From the NCBI RefSeq assembly GCF_042186555.1, contig NC_133330.1:341631911-341695910 (forward strand): a stretch of DNA of 64,000 nucleotides. Reading direction: 5' to 3'. A program made the position numbers and the translations under genes. Below, in pieces: positions 19,767 through 31,900 of this stretch (positions are counted from its first letter, which is position 1; every line of letters begins with the position of its first letter). The notes beneath the pieces are model-generated. The model saw nothing but the letters and a program-made list of their open reading frames with translations, did no database searches and was not told where the DNA came from. The DNA comes from Aquarana catesbeiana. Taxonomy: Eukaryota; Chordata; Amphibia; Anura; Ranidae.

Positions 19767-19924
19767 CTGGCCATCTTCTCCTGGTGACCCCGCTCTCTGA
19801 TTGAGATATATCTTTATTTGGTTTGTGTATATTTTATTACCTGTGCTGAAGTCATTTGCTACTCCATAGCGCTGAGATAGGAGGAGTGGGGTTGGGCGAG
19901 GTTTGTCTTTTTTTTACAAAATTT

Positions 19925-20300
19925 ACTGACAGAAACTAAGAAAAACTTTTTATTTTTTCAAAATTTTTGGTCTTTTTTTTTTTTTTTTTTGGAAAAACCC
20001 AGGAGTGATTACATAACACCAAAAGAAAGCTCTATTTGTGTGAAGAAAATGATAGAAATTTCACATGGTTACAGTGTTGCATGACCGCGCAATTGTCATC
20101 CAAAGTGTGACATCGCTGAAAGCTGAAAAATGGCCTGGGCAGGAAGGGGGTGTCAGTGCCCCCCGGTATTGAAGTGGTTACCTGAGAATTGCGCAGTCAT
20201 GCGACGCTGTACCCAGATGAAATTGATGTCCTTTTTCCCCCCACAAATAGAGCTTTCTTTTGGTGTTATTTGATCCCCTCTGCGGGTTTTTATGTTTTGC
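19925..20300. mobile_element. Palindromic frog-type MITE
   Basis: TAACACCAAAAGAAAGCTCT at 20014 returns inverted at 20242-20268 (CACAAATAGAGCTTTCTTTT). The flanking poly-T and poly-A tracts extend the symmetry, and a GCGCAATTGTCA/GAGAATTGCGC pair lies within. It is an AT-rich non-coding element. The exact ends are unclear. Confidence 0.65.
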
Positions 20301-20469
20301 GCTATAAACAAAATAAGAGCGACAATTTTGAAAAAAAAAAAAACAATAATTTTTTACTCTGTGCTATAAAACACATCCAATAAAAAAAAATATAAAAACA
20401 AATTTCTTCATAAATTTAGGACAAAATGTATTCTACATATTTTTGTTAAAAAAAAATCCCAATAAGTGT

Positions 20470-20740
20470 ATATTGGTTGGTTTGCACAAAGGTTATAGCG
20501 TCTACAAACTATGGGCTATATATTGGAATTTTTATTTCTTTTTATACGAATAATGGCGGTGATCAGCGACTGCAAAATTACGGTGGACAATCTGACACTT
20601 TTTTGGGGACCAGTGACACCAATACAGTGATCAGTGCTAAAAATATCTACTGTCACTGTACTAATGACACTGGCTGGGAAGGGGTTAAACGTCTAGGGGC
20701 AATCAAAGGGTTAAATGTGTGCCTAGCCAGTGTTTATGTG
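20470..20740 (+). repeat. Dispersed repeat, GTGATCAGTGCTAAAAATAT type
   Basis: Contains ATGGCGGTGATCAGCGACTG, GACAATCTGACAC, CAGTGATCAGTGCTAAAAAT and GACACTGGCTGGGAAGGGGT, words I associate from memory with an interspersed repeat of ranid frogs. No coding capacity. Confidence 0.5.
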
Positions 20741-20805
20741 TACTTTTACTAAGGGGAATGCAAAGAAACAAAATCCAGCACATCCCCCACTGACTGGACG
20801 GAGCT

Positions 20806-20808
20806 CTG

Positions 20809-20845
<37 letters not shown>

Positions 20846-20852
20846 TATATAC
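20806..20852. repeat. TA microsatellite
   Basis: A (TA)n run within GTATATGTATATATATA..., about 40 bp. Confidence 0.95.
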
Positions 20853-21410
20853 CTACAGGTGCTCTCGGCCTCCATATTGTTCTCTCTTTATCTCTCCTTT
20901 GTGCTCAGATTTTTTTTCTGTATTTTTTACATCAACAAGCTTTATCGGGCCAATTGATCTTATCTCATCGATCCTCCGGACTTCTTGATGTACCGATAGT
21001 CGGTAAAAGGAGAATCTCTAACAGTGATGTGTAATCCGAAGAATCTAGAAGAGTAACATGTCCAGGTGAATGTTCCGATAATCACAGATCAATAATCGGG
21101 TCCCCCGTGATGAGACTTTTATTATTTGTTGGAGTCTCCAGATGTCTCTGCAGCCCCCGTCCCATCCCCCGTCCCGGAATATCCAGCTGCTGGGACCTCA
21201 CTGGCAGCATGTTGTGCAATTCATTCCTCCCATTTCCTGAGCAGAATTCATCCCCCGCCTGACCCTCCGTCCTCTCAGACAGACCCTGAACCCCCGAGGA
21301 AGGTAAGAGGCTCTCATCTCCGAGTAATCTACTCTCCTCTACACATGTATAGATCCATGGGTGAGGAGAGCCAGATCCCTACTGATAGGAAACCTACAAA
21401 TCTCCTCACC
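20853..21410. other. Unannotated spacer
   Basis: A short exon-like open stretch (about 21140-21303, P/S-rich, ending CCGAGGAAG/GTAAGA after an upstream CTCCAG) is possible but matches no family I know. Confidence 0.3.
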
Positions 21411-21890
21411 CATCCCTGCTACAGACTCCTCTCCCATCCATTCTACACACTCCTCTCCTATCCCTTCTACAGACTCCTCTCCCATCCATTCTACACACTC
21501 CTCTCCTATCCCTTCTACAGACTCCTCTCCCATCCATTCTACACACTCCTCTCCTATCCCTTCTACAGACTCCTCTCCCATCCATTCTACACACTCCTCT
21601 CCTATCCCTTCTACAGACTCCTCTCCCATCCATTCTACGCACTCCTCTCCCATCCCTTCATCAGACTCCTCTCCCATCCATTCTACACACTCCTCTCCTA
21701 TCCCTTCTACAGACTCCTCTCCCATCCATTCTACACACTCCTCTCCTATCCCTTCTACAGACTCCTCTCCCATCCATTCTACGCACTCCTCTCCCATCCC
21801 TTCATCAGACTCCTCTCCCATCCATTTTACGCACTCTTCTCTGCACTCCTCTCCTATCCCTTCTACAGAGTCCTCCTCCCATCCCTTCTA
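21411..21890. repeat. 48-bp satellite (CT-rich)
   Basis: About 9-10 copies of a 48-bp unit, CTCCTCTCCCATCCATTCTA + CACACTCCTCTCCTATCCCT + TCTACAGA, each made of two related 24-bp halves. The period is a multiple of 3, giving long open frames on both strands. Confidence 0.92.
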
Positions 21891-24400
21891 TGAACTTCTC
21901 TCCCATCCCTTCTACAGACTCCTCTCCCATCCTTTCTACAGACTCCTCTCCCATCCCTTTTTCAGATTCCTCTCCCATCCATTCTACGCACTCCTCTCCC
22001 TTTCCTTTTACGGACTCCTCTCCCATCTCTTCTATGGACTCCTCTCCTATCTGCTCTTTCATTTCTTTTCCTGACTCTTCTCTTCCGTCTCCTCTATGGA
22101 CACCTCTCCCATCTTCTCTGTCATCTCTTTTCTAGATTCCTCTCCTGTCTTCACTATGAACTCCTCTCCCAACCCCTCTATGGACTCCTCTCCCGTCTTC
22201 TCTGTCATCACTTCTCCTGTCCCCTCTATGGACTCCTCCCATCTTCTCTGTCATCTCTTCTCCAGATTCCTCTTCTGTTTCCTCTATGAACTCCTCTCCG
22301 GTCTCCTCTATGGACTCCTCTCCTGTCTCCTCCTATGGACTCCTCTCCTATCTCCTCTATGGACTCCTCTCCTGTCTCCTCTATGGACTCCTCACCTGTC
22401 TCCTCTATGGACTCCTCTCCAGTCCCATCCTATGGACTTCTCTTCCATACTCTCTGGACTCCTCTCCCGTATCCTAAATGGACTCCTCTTACTTCTCCTC
22501 TATGGACTCCTCTTCCGTCTTCTGTCATCTCTTCTCCTGACTCCTCTATGGACTCCTCTCCCATCTTCTCTGTCATCTCTTCTCCTGACTCTTCTTTCCC
22601 ATCTTCTCTGTGGACTCCCTCCCATCTCCTCTATGAACACCTCTACGGTCTTCTCTATCATCTCTTCTCCGGACTCCTCTCATGTCTCCTCTATGGACTC
22701 CTCTCCTGTCTCCTCCTATGGACTCCTCTCCTGCCTCCTCCTATGGACTCCTCTCCTGTCTCCTCCTATGTACTCCTCTCCTGTCTCCTCCTATGGACTC
22801 CTCTCCTGTCTCCTCCTATGTACTCCTCTCCTGTCTCCTCCTATGAACTCCTCTCCTGTCTCCTCCTATGGACTCCTCTCCTATCTCCTCTATGGACTCC
22901 TCTCCTGTCTCCTCCTATGGACTCCTCTCCTATCTCCTCTATGGACTCCTCTCCTATGTCCTCCTCTCCTGTCTCCTCCTATGGACTCCTCTCCTGTCTC
23001 CTCCTATGGACTCCTCTCCTGTCTCCTCCTATGGACTCCTCTCCTGTCTCCTCCTATGGACTCCTCTCCTGTCTCCTCCTATGGACTCCTCTCCTGTCTC
23101 CTCCTATGGACTCCTCTCCTATCTCCTCTATGGACTCCTCTCCTGTCTCCTCCTATGGACTCCTCTCCTGTCTCCTCCTATGAACTCCTCTCCTGTCTCC
23201 TCCTATGGACTCCTCTCCTATCTCCTCTATGGACTCCTCTCCTGTCACCTCCTATGTCCTCCTCTCCTGTCTCCTCCTATGAACTCCTCTCCTGTCTCCT
23301 CCTATGGACTCCTCTCCTATCTCCTCTATGGACTCCTCTCCTGTCTCCTCCTATGGACTCCTCTCCTGCCTCCTCCTATGGACTCCTCTCCTGTCTCCTC
23401 CTATGTACTCCTCTCCTGTCTCCTCCTATGGACTCCTCTCCTGTCTCCTCCTATGTACTCCTCTCCTGTCTCCTCCTATGAACTCCTCTCCTGTCTCCTC
23501 CTATGGACTCCTCTCCTATCTCCTCTATGGACTCCTCTCCTGTCTCCTCCTATGGACTCCTCTCCTATCTCCTCTATGGACTCCTCTCCTATGTCCTCCT
23601 CTCCTGTCTCCTCCTATGGACTCCTCTCCTGTCTCCTCCTATGGACTCCTCTCCTGTCTCCTCCTATGGACTCCTCTCCTGTCTCCTCCTATGGACTCCT
23701 CTCCTGTCTCCTCCTATGAACTCCTCTCCTGTCTCCTCCTATGGACTCCTCTCCTATCTCCTCTATGGACTCCTCTCCTGTCACCTCCTATGTCCTCCTC
23801 TCCTGTCTCCTCCTATGAACTCCTCTCCTGTCTCCTCCTATGGACTCCTCTCCTATCTCCTCTATGGACTCCTCTCCTGTCTCCTCTATGGACTCCTCTA
23901 TGGACTCCTCTTCTGTCATCTCTTCTCCTGACTCCTCTATAGACTCCTCTCCCATCTTCTCTGCCATCTCTTCTCTCCCATCTCTTCTCTCCCATCTCCT
24001 CTATGGACTCCCTCCCATCTTCTCATGTCTCTTCTATGGACTCCTCTCCCGTCTCCTCCTATGGACTCCTCTCCCGTCTCCTCCTATGGACTCCTCTCCC
24101 GTCTCCTCCTATGGACTCCTCTCCCGTCTCCTCCTATGGACTCCTCTCCCATCTCCTCCTATGGACTCCTCTCCCGCCTCCTCCTATGGACTTCTCTCCC
24201 GTCTCCTCTATGGACTCCTCTCCTGTCTCCTCCTATGAACTCCTCTCCCATCTGCTCCTATGGACTCCTCTCCCGTCTCCTCTATGGACTCCTCTCATGT
24301 CCCCTCTATGGACTCCTGTCCTGTCTCCTCTATGGACTCCTCTCCTGTCCCCTCTATGGACTCCTCTCCCGTATCCTCTATCTATGGACATCTCTTCCAT
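21891..24400. repeat. 25-bp CT-rich satellite with higher-order repeats
   Basis: A unit of 21-25 bp, CTCCTCTCCTGTCTCCTCCT + ATGGA. It is continuous with and related to the 48-bp array. A block containing CTGCCTCCTCC (22731 and 23366) and CTGTCACCTCC (23242 and 23778) is repeated, a higher-order unit of roughly 535-635 bp. The open frames here, one of 461 codons, come from the repeat. Confidence 0.92.
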
Positions 24401-25399
24401 TGGCCGGGTTTACAGAATCATTGATTTTATCTCCTTTAAATCTCAATGTCTGAACTTTTCTCTTTGCGGTTTCTTTTCCTGTGAAAACAAGAAGGAAATA
24501 TTTGGAGATAATCCACAGAAAACGAGTCCAAGATTCAGAAATGACAAACAGATGTTTTGTGCTGAACGCAGCGAGAGGAAGGAGAGTCTCCCTGACCCCG
24601 GGGTGAGATCTCACCCCCCATCGGTAGATCCAGGGTTTCTGCTCCGGAGATTTGCTGAGAAGGTCGCCTGTGCTGAAATATGGGGGCCTCTTCCTGAAAA
24701 TGCCGGGTGCCTGGCTGTCATGCTCATCCCCCGGCTTCATTTCTTTAAGGCTACTTTCACACGGAGGCGCTTTCCCCTTGTTGTACTTCTCTGTATCCAC
24801 CATCACTGTCGCAGGTCATATTATAATTAGGCAATTCATCTAAAATGAACCAACAGCTCTGTAAACGTCCGAATAGTCTTAAACTGACCACACCGGTGTG
24901 AGGGAGAGTCCGATACTTATCGGAGGAATGTGTTCTGACCCGAGAAACCCAAATCACATCACTCCCCTCACCGGGGAACCAGAGGAACCAAAGGAATCCC
25001 CACAGCCACCTGAACATTTCTCTGCACAGATTTCCTTCATTTAGAGGAGCAGAAATGAGATCCATCAGCCAAACCATTTCCTCTACAGATCTCTTCATTC
25101 TGGGGTGATCCTGGCCTGTCCTCCAAACATCACTGACCACATCTGGGACGCTCGGCCTTCTTTGACTCCCAAACGCTCCTCAGATTTTCAGCTTTTTCCT
25201 CATTTTGGTACTTTAGTTTCCTTCCTCCCAGAGTCTAATCTTTACTTTCCTCGGCCTCCTCTCCAGTCGTCCCCCAGCCTCATCATTCCTACCACCTTTG
25301 TGGTCACAAAATGCTATATCCCTTGTTTGCCATGTCCCCGATATGGACTCCTTGGATTATCAGAGCCATCCGATGAGGGAAGCAGTCACCGCACCACAG
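24401..25399. other. Unannotated single-copy-looking DNA
   Basis: An open frame on the minus strand (25140-24757, 127 codons) shows no recognisable domain. AAGGCTACTTTCACACGGAG at about 24746 looks like the end of a MITE. No supported exon. Confidence 0.35.
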
Positions 25400-28300
25400 C
25401 ATGGCCTGGAACATCCACGACACCAGTCCATCCAATTCAACCTGTGTGTGTGTTCATGTCAAATATCGTTTCCCATATCCCTGTGTACTGTGTTCGCTAA
25501 GATGCCTACCTAAGAGTGTTTTGAAAATATTAATACTTCCCTATGACACCACTGATTGTGGAAGGGAGTTCCACATCCTTATCCCCCTGACAGTAAAAAC
25601 CCCCTACACAGCCTAATGCTAAACTGCTTCTCCTTCAATCTCATTGTGTGGCCCGGTGTCTTCTTACATTTCCTGAGACTGAATAGTTTTCTTTCTATGC
25701 TGGAATCACCATTAAGATATTTGTATATCGCTATCATATCTCCTCTCAGCATCTCTTCTCCAGGAAGAATACATGCAATGTTTGTAATTATTCCTCATAA
25801 CTGAGCTCCTCCATCCCTCATAACTGAGCTCCTCCATCCCTCATAACTGAGCTCCTCCATCCCTCATAACTGGGCTCCTCCATCCCTCATAACTGAGCTC
25901 CTCCATCCCCCATAACTGAGCTCCTCCATCCCCCATAACTGAGCTCCTCCATCCCTCATAACTGAGTTCCTCCATCCCCCATAACTGAGCTCCTCCATCC
26001 CCCATAACTGAGCTCCTCCATCCCCCATAACTGAGCTCCTCCATCCCCCATAACTGAGCTCCTCCATCCCTCATAACTGAGCTCCTCCATCCCCCATAAC
26101 TGAGCTCCATCCCTCATAACTGAGCTCCTCCATCCCTCATAACTGAGCTCCTCCATCCCTCATAACTGGGCTCCTCCATCCCTCATAACTGAGCTCCTCC
26201 ATCCCTCATAACTGAGCTCCTCCATCCCCCATAACTGAGCTCCTCCATCCCCCATAACTGAGCTCCTCCATCCCCCATAACTGAGCTCCTCCATCCCCCA
26301 TAACTGAGCTCCTCCATCCCTCATAACTGAGCTCCTCCATCCCCCATAACTGAGCTCCATCCCTCATAACTGAGCTCCTCCATCCCTCATAACTGAGCTC
26401 CTCCATCCCTCATAACTGGGCTCCTCCATCCCTCATAACTGAGCTCCTCCATCCCTCATAACTGAGCTCCTCCATCCCCCATAACTGAGCTCCTCCATCC
26501 CCCATAACTGAGCTCCTCCATCCCTCATAACTGGGCTCCTCCATCCCTCATAACTGAGCTCCTCCAGCCCCCATATTTGAGCTCCTCCATTCCTCATTAC
26601 TGAGTTCCTCCATCCCCCATAACTGAGGTCCTCCATCCCCCATAACTGAGGTCATCCATCTCTCATAACAGGTCCTCCATCCCCTGTAACAGGTCCTACA
26701 TCCCCCATAGCTGAGCTCCTCAATCCCCCATAACTGAGCACATCCATCTCCTGTACCCGAGGTCACCCATCCCCCATAACTGAGGTCCTCCATTCCCCAT
26801 TAATGAACTCCTCAATCCCCCCATAACTGAGGTCCTCCGTCCACCATAACTGAACTCCTCCATCCCCTATAACTGAAATCCTCCATCCCCCATAACTGAG
26901 ATCCTCCATCCCCCATAACTGAGATCCTCCATCCCCCATAACTGAGATCCTCCATCCCCCATAACTGAGATCCTCCATCCCCCATAACTGAACTTCTCCA
27001 TCCCCCATAAATGAGCTCATCCATCTCCTGTACCAGAGGTCATCCATCCCCGTAACTGAGGTCCTCTATCCCCCACAACTGAGGTCACCATTTCCTGTAA
27101 CTGAGCTCCTCCATCCCGCATAACTGAGGTCATCCAACCACCATAGCTGAGCTCCTCTATCCCTCATAAATAACCTCCTCCGTCACCCATAACTAAGCTC
27201 CTCCATCCCCCATAACTGAGCTCCTCCATAACTGAGGTCCTCCACCCCCCATAGCTTAGCTCCTCCATAGCTAAACTCCTCCATCCCCCATAACTGAGCT
27301 CCTCCAGTCCCCTTAATAGCTTTGTTACCCTTCTCTGGACTCTCTCCAGTTCAAGCTCATCCTTCCTGAGAACTGGACAGCATACTCAAGATGCTGCCGG
27401 ACCAGAGTCTTGTAGAGTGGCAGGATTATAGTTTTATGTCTGGAGTAAATCCCCTTATTTATGCATGCCGATATTTTGCTTGCAGCAGCTTGGCATTACA
27501 TGCTATTGCCAAGCCTGTGATCCACTAGGACCCCCAGATCCTTTACCATTAAACCTCATTTGCCATGTATTTGCCCATCCGTTTATTTTATTAAGGTCCT
27601 CCTATAAAGTTTCTATAGCCGGCTGTGAAGTTATGGTCCTGCTTAGCTTTGTATCATCAGCAAACACTGAGATTGAGCTATTTATGCTGACCTCTATATA
27701 TTTTTTGAATAAATTAAACAGAATTGGTCCCAGGACAGAGCCTTGGGGGGACCCCACTTACCACCCCAGACCAGTCTGAGTACACGTTATTTATCACCAC
27801 ACCTTGGATACGCCCCTGTAACAAGTTTTCTATCCATGAACAAACTCTATGGTCCATGCCTACAGACCTCAATTTGTAAAGTAAATGTTTGTGGGGAACT
27901 TTATCGAATGCTTTTGCAAAATCCAGATACACCACATCCACAGGACTTCCTTTATCGAGATTGCAGCTCACTTCTTCATAGAATGTTAACAGATTAGTCT
28001 GGCAAGAATGATTCTTCATGAATCTATGCTGATTACTACTAATGATACCGTTTTCATCAGCAAATTCTTGGATATAGTCCCTTGTCATCCCCTCCAATAG
28101 TTTACATACTATTGATGTTAGACTGACAGGGCTGTAGGTTCCAGGAATGTGTCTCTGCCCTTTTTTGAATATTGGTACCAAGTGGGCTTTTCTCCGATCA
28201 GCTGGTACCATTCCTGTCAGTATGCTGTCCATAAAGATTAGGAATAGTGGTCTGGCTATAACCTGACTGAGTTCTTTGAGGACTCTCAAGTGTAAGCCAT

Positions 28301-29200
28301 CCGGTCCTGGTGATTTATTTATGTTGAGTTTTTGAAGTCTTATTCAGACACCAGCTTCTATTGGCCACAAGGTTACATCCTGTAATGTGTTACTAACAAT
28401 ACAGTTGTGGTTGTTACACCCATATTTTTACTGTGTAAATACCAAGGAGAAGATTGCATTTAGTACAGTTGCCTTCACGTCTCATCTGTAACCATCCTCC
28501 CGCCATCATCCTTTATGGGGCCAATATGCGCTGATTTCACCTTTTTACTGTTAATATATTTTTAAAAATTCTTAGGATTGTTTTTGCTCTCCTTTGCTAT
28601 GTGCCTTTCGTGGTCTTTTTTAACCGCCCTGATTGCGCTCTTACACTTCTTATTGCATGCCTTGTAGTGTTGAAATGCTGACAATGACCCCTCAGACTTA
28701 TATTTTTTTTAAAGGACATTTTTTTTTTTTAATATGGCTTTTTACATGATAGTTTAGCCTATATGTATTGCCCATTGGAATGCACTGGATAATACCTTTT
28801 ATTTAATATGTTCCTAAAGCATTCCCATTTTTTCCCTCAGTGTTCAATGTTTCTAGGGTTTGGTCCAATTGATATTGTGTAGTATGGATCGCAGTTTGGA
28901 AAAGTTGGCTCTTATGAAATTTAGTGTTCTTGTACTACTCCGTCATATGATTTATGCTGAATGTAATTACTCTGTGATTGCCAGTTTCCTAGTTGTCCCG
29001 TATTTCCACATCTGTGACCAGATCTGTATTATTTGTAATCAGTAGATCTAGCAATGCATTCTTTCTAGTCAGGAAATCTACCAATTGGGACATAAAGTTG
29101 TCCCTTAAGACATTTAAGAAATGACGAGCCTTAAATGAGTGAGCTGGTTCCTTCTGTCCAGTCAATATCTTTTCCCCTTTGTTATAACATTGCACCCCTG
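25400..29200 (-). mobile_element. CR1/L2-type LINE (jockey superfamily), 5'-truncated and damaged
   Basis: Read on the minus strand from about 29170: end of an endonuclease domain (DNFMSQLVDFLTRKNALLDL, then LITNNTDLV), linker (DHERHIAKESKNNPKNF), and reverse transcriptase (NINKSPGPDGLHLRVLKELS, GTYSPVSLTSIVCKLLEG, DVVYLDFAKAFDKVPH). A frameshift at about 27745 precedes the catalytic FADD box (SVFADDTKLS, about 27670). The C-terminal part (LELERVQRRVTKLLRGLEEL) lies at about 27350-27310. The coding sequence resumes at about 25790 (ELSYEE...LEKRC, then SIERKLFSLRKCKKTPGH) after a minisatellite. The element is dead, with frameshifts and stops. Its truncated 5' end lies within about 150 bp of the Kv exon 1. 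Confidence 0.88.
25792..27315. repeat. 23-bp minisatellite born inside the LINE ORF
   Basis: About 65 copies of CTCCTCCATCCCCCATAACT + GAG. On the LINE strand the unit translates in one frame as (E)ELSYGGW(R), and the two unique flanks carry the same coding words: LLRGLEELSYGG at the right edge and EELSYEE at the left edge. The array therefore expanded from the LINE's own LEELSYEE coding segment. Copies between about 26640 and 27300 are the most diverged. Confidence 0.93.
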
Positions 29201-29328
29201 CCGCCATTTCTAGCTGTGGTAGGAGATCCAACAGTTTGTGTTCAGAATATAAAAGAGTTATGATTGTACTCCGCATCATGTATTTCAGCTGTGACTTGTC
29301 ATTGCAGAAGGACCAGTGACTCTCGGAT

Positions 29329-31861
29329 ATGGACTCCTCATCCAGGCGTATGGTTATTAATGTCGGAGGAGTCAGATTTGAAACCTTTGCCAGCACACTG
29401 CTCACCTTCCCGGGTACAAAACTGTCCACCTTGGCTGAGCTCAGTCCCAGTGAAACAGGCAACTATGATCCTCAGCGCAATGAGTTCTTCTTCGACCGGA
29501 ACCCTGAGGTGTTTGGATATATATTGGACTATTACAGGACGAAGCATCTCCATTGCTCTGGTAACATGTGTAGAGCGGTGCTCAAGGAGGAACTGGCCTT
29601 CTGGGAGGTGAGCTTCGCTCAGCTGTCTCACTGCTGCTGGCTGAACATCTACAACAAGTCCCAAGCCATGGAAGACGTCAGCTCCTGGGATCAGATGGGT
29701 CCCAGCGATGAGCCGATTCTATTGCAGACAGACAGAGTGGACCGCAGCTGGAGAGGACGATGGCAGCCCAAAGTCTGGAACCTCTTCCACAAGCCATACT
29801 CTTCCCTGGCAGCAATGGTAAATGGGGATGATGGGCGGGCGCACTAACACCCACAAAACTTGTATTCTTATGGGGAGGTCCTTCCACATCTGAGGAGCCT
29901 GAAGAGCTCCATTTCTGATACTTTTCGGTTTGGTGACTCTAATTAGAGGTTCCGCCCCCCCCCCCCCCCCCCAACGGCTCATTGAGCAGTGGGGTCCAAT
30001 CACTGACGGGCTTATTAAAGTGTAAACCCAAAACCTAATATTCAGTATGATGGTCATCATGCCTCACTGGGTAGAGTTTTCCTAACCATTTCAGCTCCGA
30101 AAGGTTTTACACCCTTCATGACCAAGAAATGTTCTTCTTTGCGGGGAGAAGAAACAGATTGTTCTCTCTGTACAGAGCCCTGTGTTGTTTGTCAACACAG
30201 GGCTCTGGGCTGTGATTGGACACAGCCGATTAGCAGGTCCTGGCCATGAATAATTGTCTGGGACCTGCTGACAAAATCCTGCTTTGTCTAATCACAGCGG
30301 GGAGGGGCACACACCCTGTACCTGGGTGAGACCAGCCACATACAGGTACGTCGCTGTGCCTGTATGGGCATCCTTTCTGAAGTACATTGCAGGTGCTTAA
30401 GAAATATTTTTATGGCTGAGTGTACCAAAATGGCAGCTTGGGCTCTGACACCTAGTCAGTGCTACACAGGACCACAGTGGACCTGCTGGGCTGGTAAGTA
30501 TGCTTCCTGATGAGAGCCTACATCAGAGGGTATAGGTGGCAGGGCCATCCCAATGAATGGGCACTTCCCAGGGACCCCCCCAGGTGCATGGGGGTCCGGG
30601 GTAAGGAAGAGGGGGACGGGCACTGTGTTGGGGGGTGCACTGGCGATTTGTCTGCATGTGCCTCTCTTCTTTGGCAGGAGTAACTGCAATGTCACTCCTG
30701 TCAGAAGGAGCAGCAGCTGGCTTCTGCTGGGTATAGGATTCAGTTTTCTCTTCCCTCCTGCAGGGGGCAGAGAAGAGCTGGTACATCACCTCAGTCTCAG
30801 TGCGGGAGAGGAAGGAGAAACTGCCTTCATTGCATGTGGAAACAGCATTTGTAATCTGTGAGTACAAGGGGGAAGGGGGTACAACTCTGATGTAAGGAGC
30901 ACTGACGGGGGAACCTGATGCAGGGTGGTAGGTGCCCCAATGCATTACTTTGCCCAGGGGCCCATAATGCTGTTAATATGGCACTGATAGGTGGAGGAAC
31001 AATCAGGAGGATGTCAATGTAAGAAAACATTTCCCAGTGTGAGAACTTGTCTTTTTGTTCCAGGGTGTCACTGCCATCTCCCTCCTCTTCATCATTGGAG
31101 CCATCATCATCTACTTTGAAGAGACAAAGCCACATTTCTCACATGTACAGAACAAGTCTCACTCTTCAGAATATGACCCTTTAGTCCATATGGAGGTGGT
31201 GTTTGAGATCCCATCTTACCTCTTCTACCTGGAACTGTTTTGTGTGTTCTGGTTCGGGTTGGAGCTCAGTACACGTTTATTCTTCTGCCCCAACAGGAAG
31301 AAGTTCCTGAAGAGTCCTCTGAACTGGGTGGACTTTCTTTCCCTCTTTCCTGTCTTTGTTGAGCTGATGGCCAGAGGCCCGATTGAGAAGACAGACAATG
31401 TCTGGAAGGTCCTGGGATTGATACGGATTGTCTACATCCTTAAACTGTTCAGACTTGTCCGTCTGATGGAGAGCAGCCTTGTCCTGAGGGTTCTGTCTGG
31501 GACTCTGAGAGCCATCACCCGCGAGATCTTCATCCTCATGCTGATCCTAGCCTTGGAATGTCTTTTATTTGCTGCTTTGGCCTTCCATTTAGAATGGTCC
31601 AGTATAGGAGGCGATCAGCATAGACACGAACTCTTCGAGGATATCTATGGCTGCTGCTGGTGGGCCATCATTACACTGACCACTGTGGGTTACGGCGATA
31701 TTTATCCCATCACCACGGCAGGCCGCATAGTAGCCAGCCTGGCCGCCATTTCTGGAATTCTGACCATTGTGTTGCCCATTCCGATTTTAATGATTAAGTT
31801 TCAGCATTATTATTCCATCGCTCTGGCCAAAGAGAAGCTGAAACTCCAGCAAACGTGGTAG
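29329..31861 (+). CDS. Shaw/Kv3-like voltage-gated potassium channel alpha subunit, two exons
   Basis: Membrane channel subunit that opens on depolarisation as a tetramer. Exon 1 is 29329-29817 (163 codons, donor ATG/GTAAAT); exon 2 is 31064-31861 (265 codons plus TAG, acceptor TTCCAG/GGT), phase 0, total 428 residues. The T1 domain is residues 8-110 with the zinc-binding pattern H75-x5-C81-x20-C102-C103 of non-Shaker Kv channels. S1 is about 164-182, S2 about 212-235, S3 about 250-263, S4 about 282-298, the selectivity filter TVGYGD 370-375, S6 with PIP at 401-403, ending YYSIALAKEKL as in Kv3. T1 words (NEFFFDRNPEVF, YYRTKHLHC, EELAFWEV) also point to Shaw/Kv3. Splitting between T1 and S1 fits KCNC genes. 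Odd: S4 reads R-Y-K-R-R at three-residue steps, so one arginine is lost; both tails are short. A CATTGCAG acceptor-like site at about 29308 hints at a 5' UTR exon upstream. Confidence 0.9.
29818..31063 (+). other. Intron of the Kv3-like gene
   Basis: 1246 bp, GTAAAT...TTCCAG. It contains a G/C run at about 29956-29975 and no recognisable nested gene. Confidence 0.85.
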
Positions 31862-31900
31862 ATTCCTGGATGGACCTTACTGATATCTTATTTATCCTAT

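Noticed and set aside
21126..21303. Possible P/S-rich exon ending AAG/GTAAGA
   Set aside because: Splice-like edges occur by chance and the open frame runs on into the satellite; no homology.
22096..23942. Overlapping Pro/Ser/Leu-rich open frames up to 461 codons
   Set aside because: Artefact of the CT-rich satellite with few stop codons; no splice or start context.
24757..25140. 127-codon minus frame
   Set aside because: No recognisable domain, no codon or splice support; left as unannotated.
25792..27315. Array considered as CRISPR-like
   Set aside because: Repeats are directly abutting with no unique spacers, in vertebrate DNA, and derived from a LINE. The same reason excludes the other arrays.
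29338..29887. Minus-strand frames opposite Kv exon 1
   Set aside because: The plus strand encodes the T1 domain with clear motifs; the antisense frames have none.
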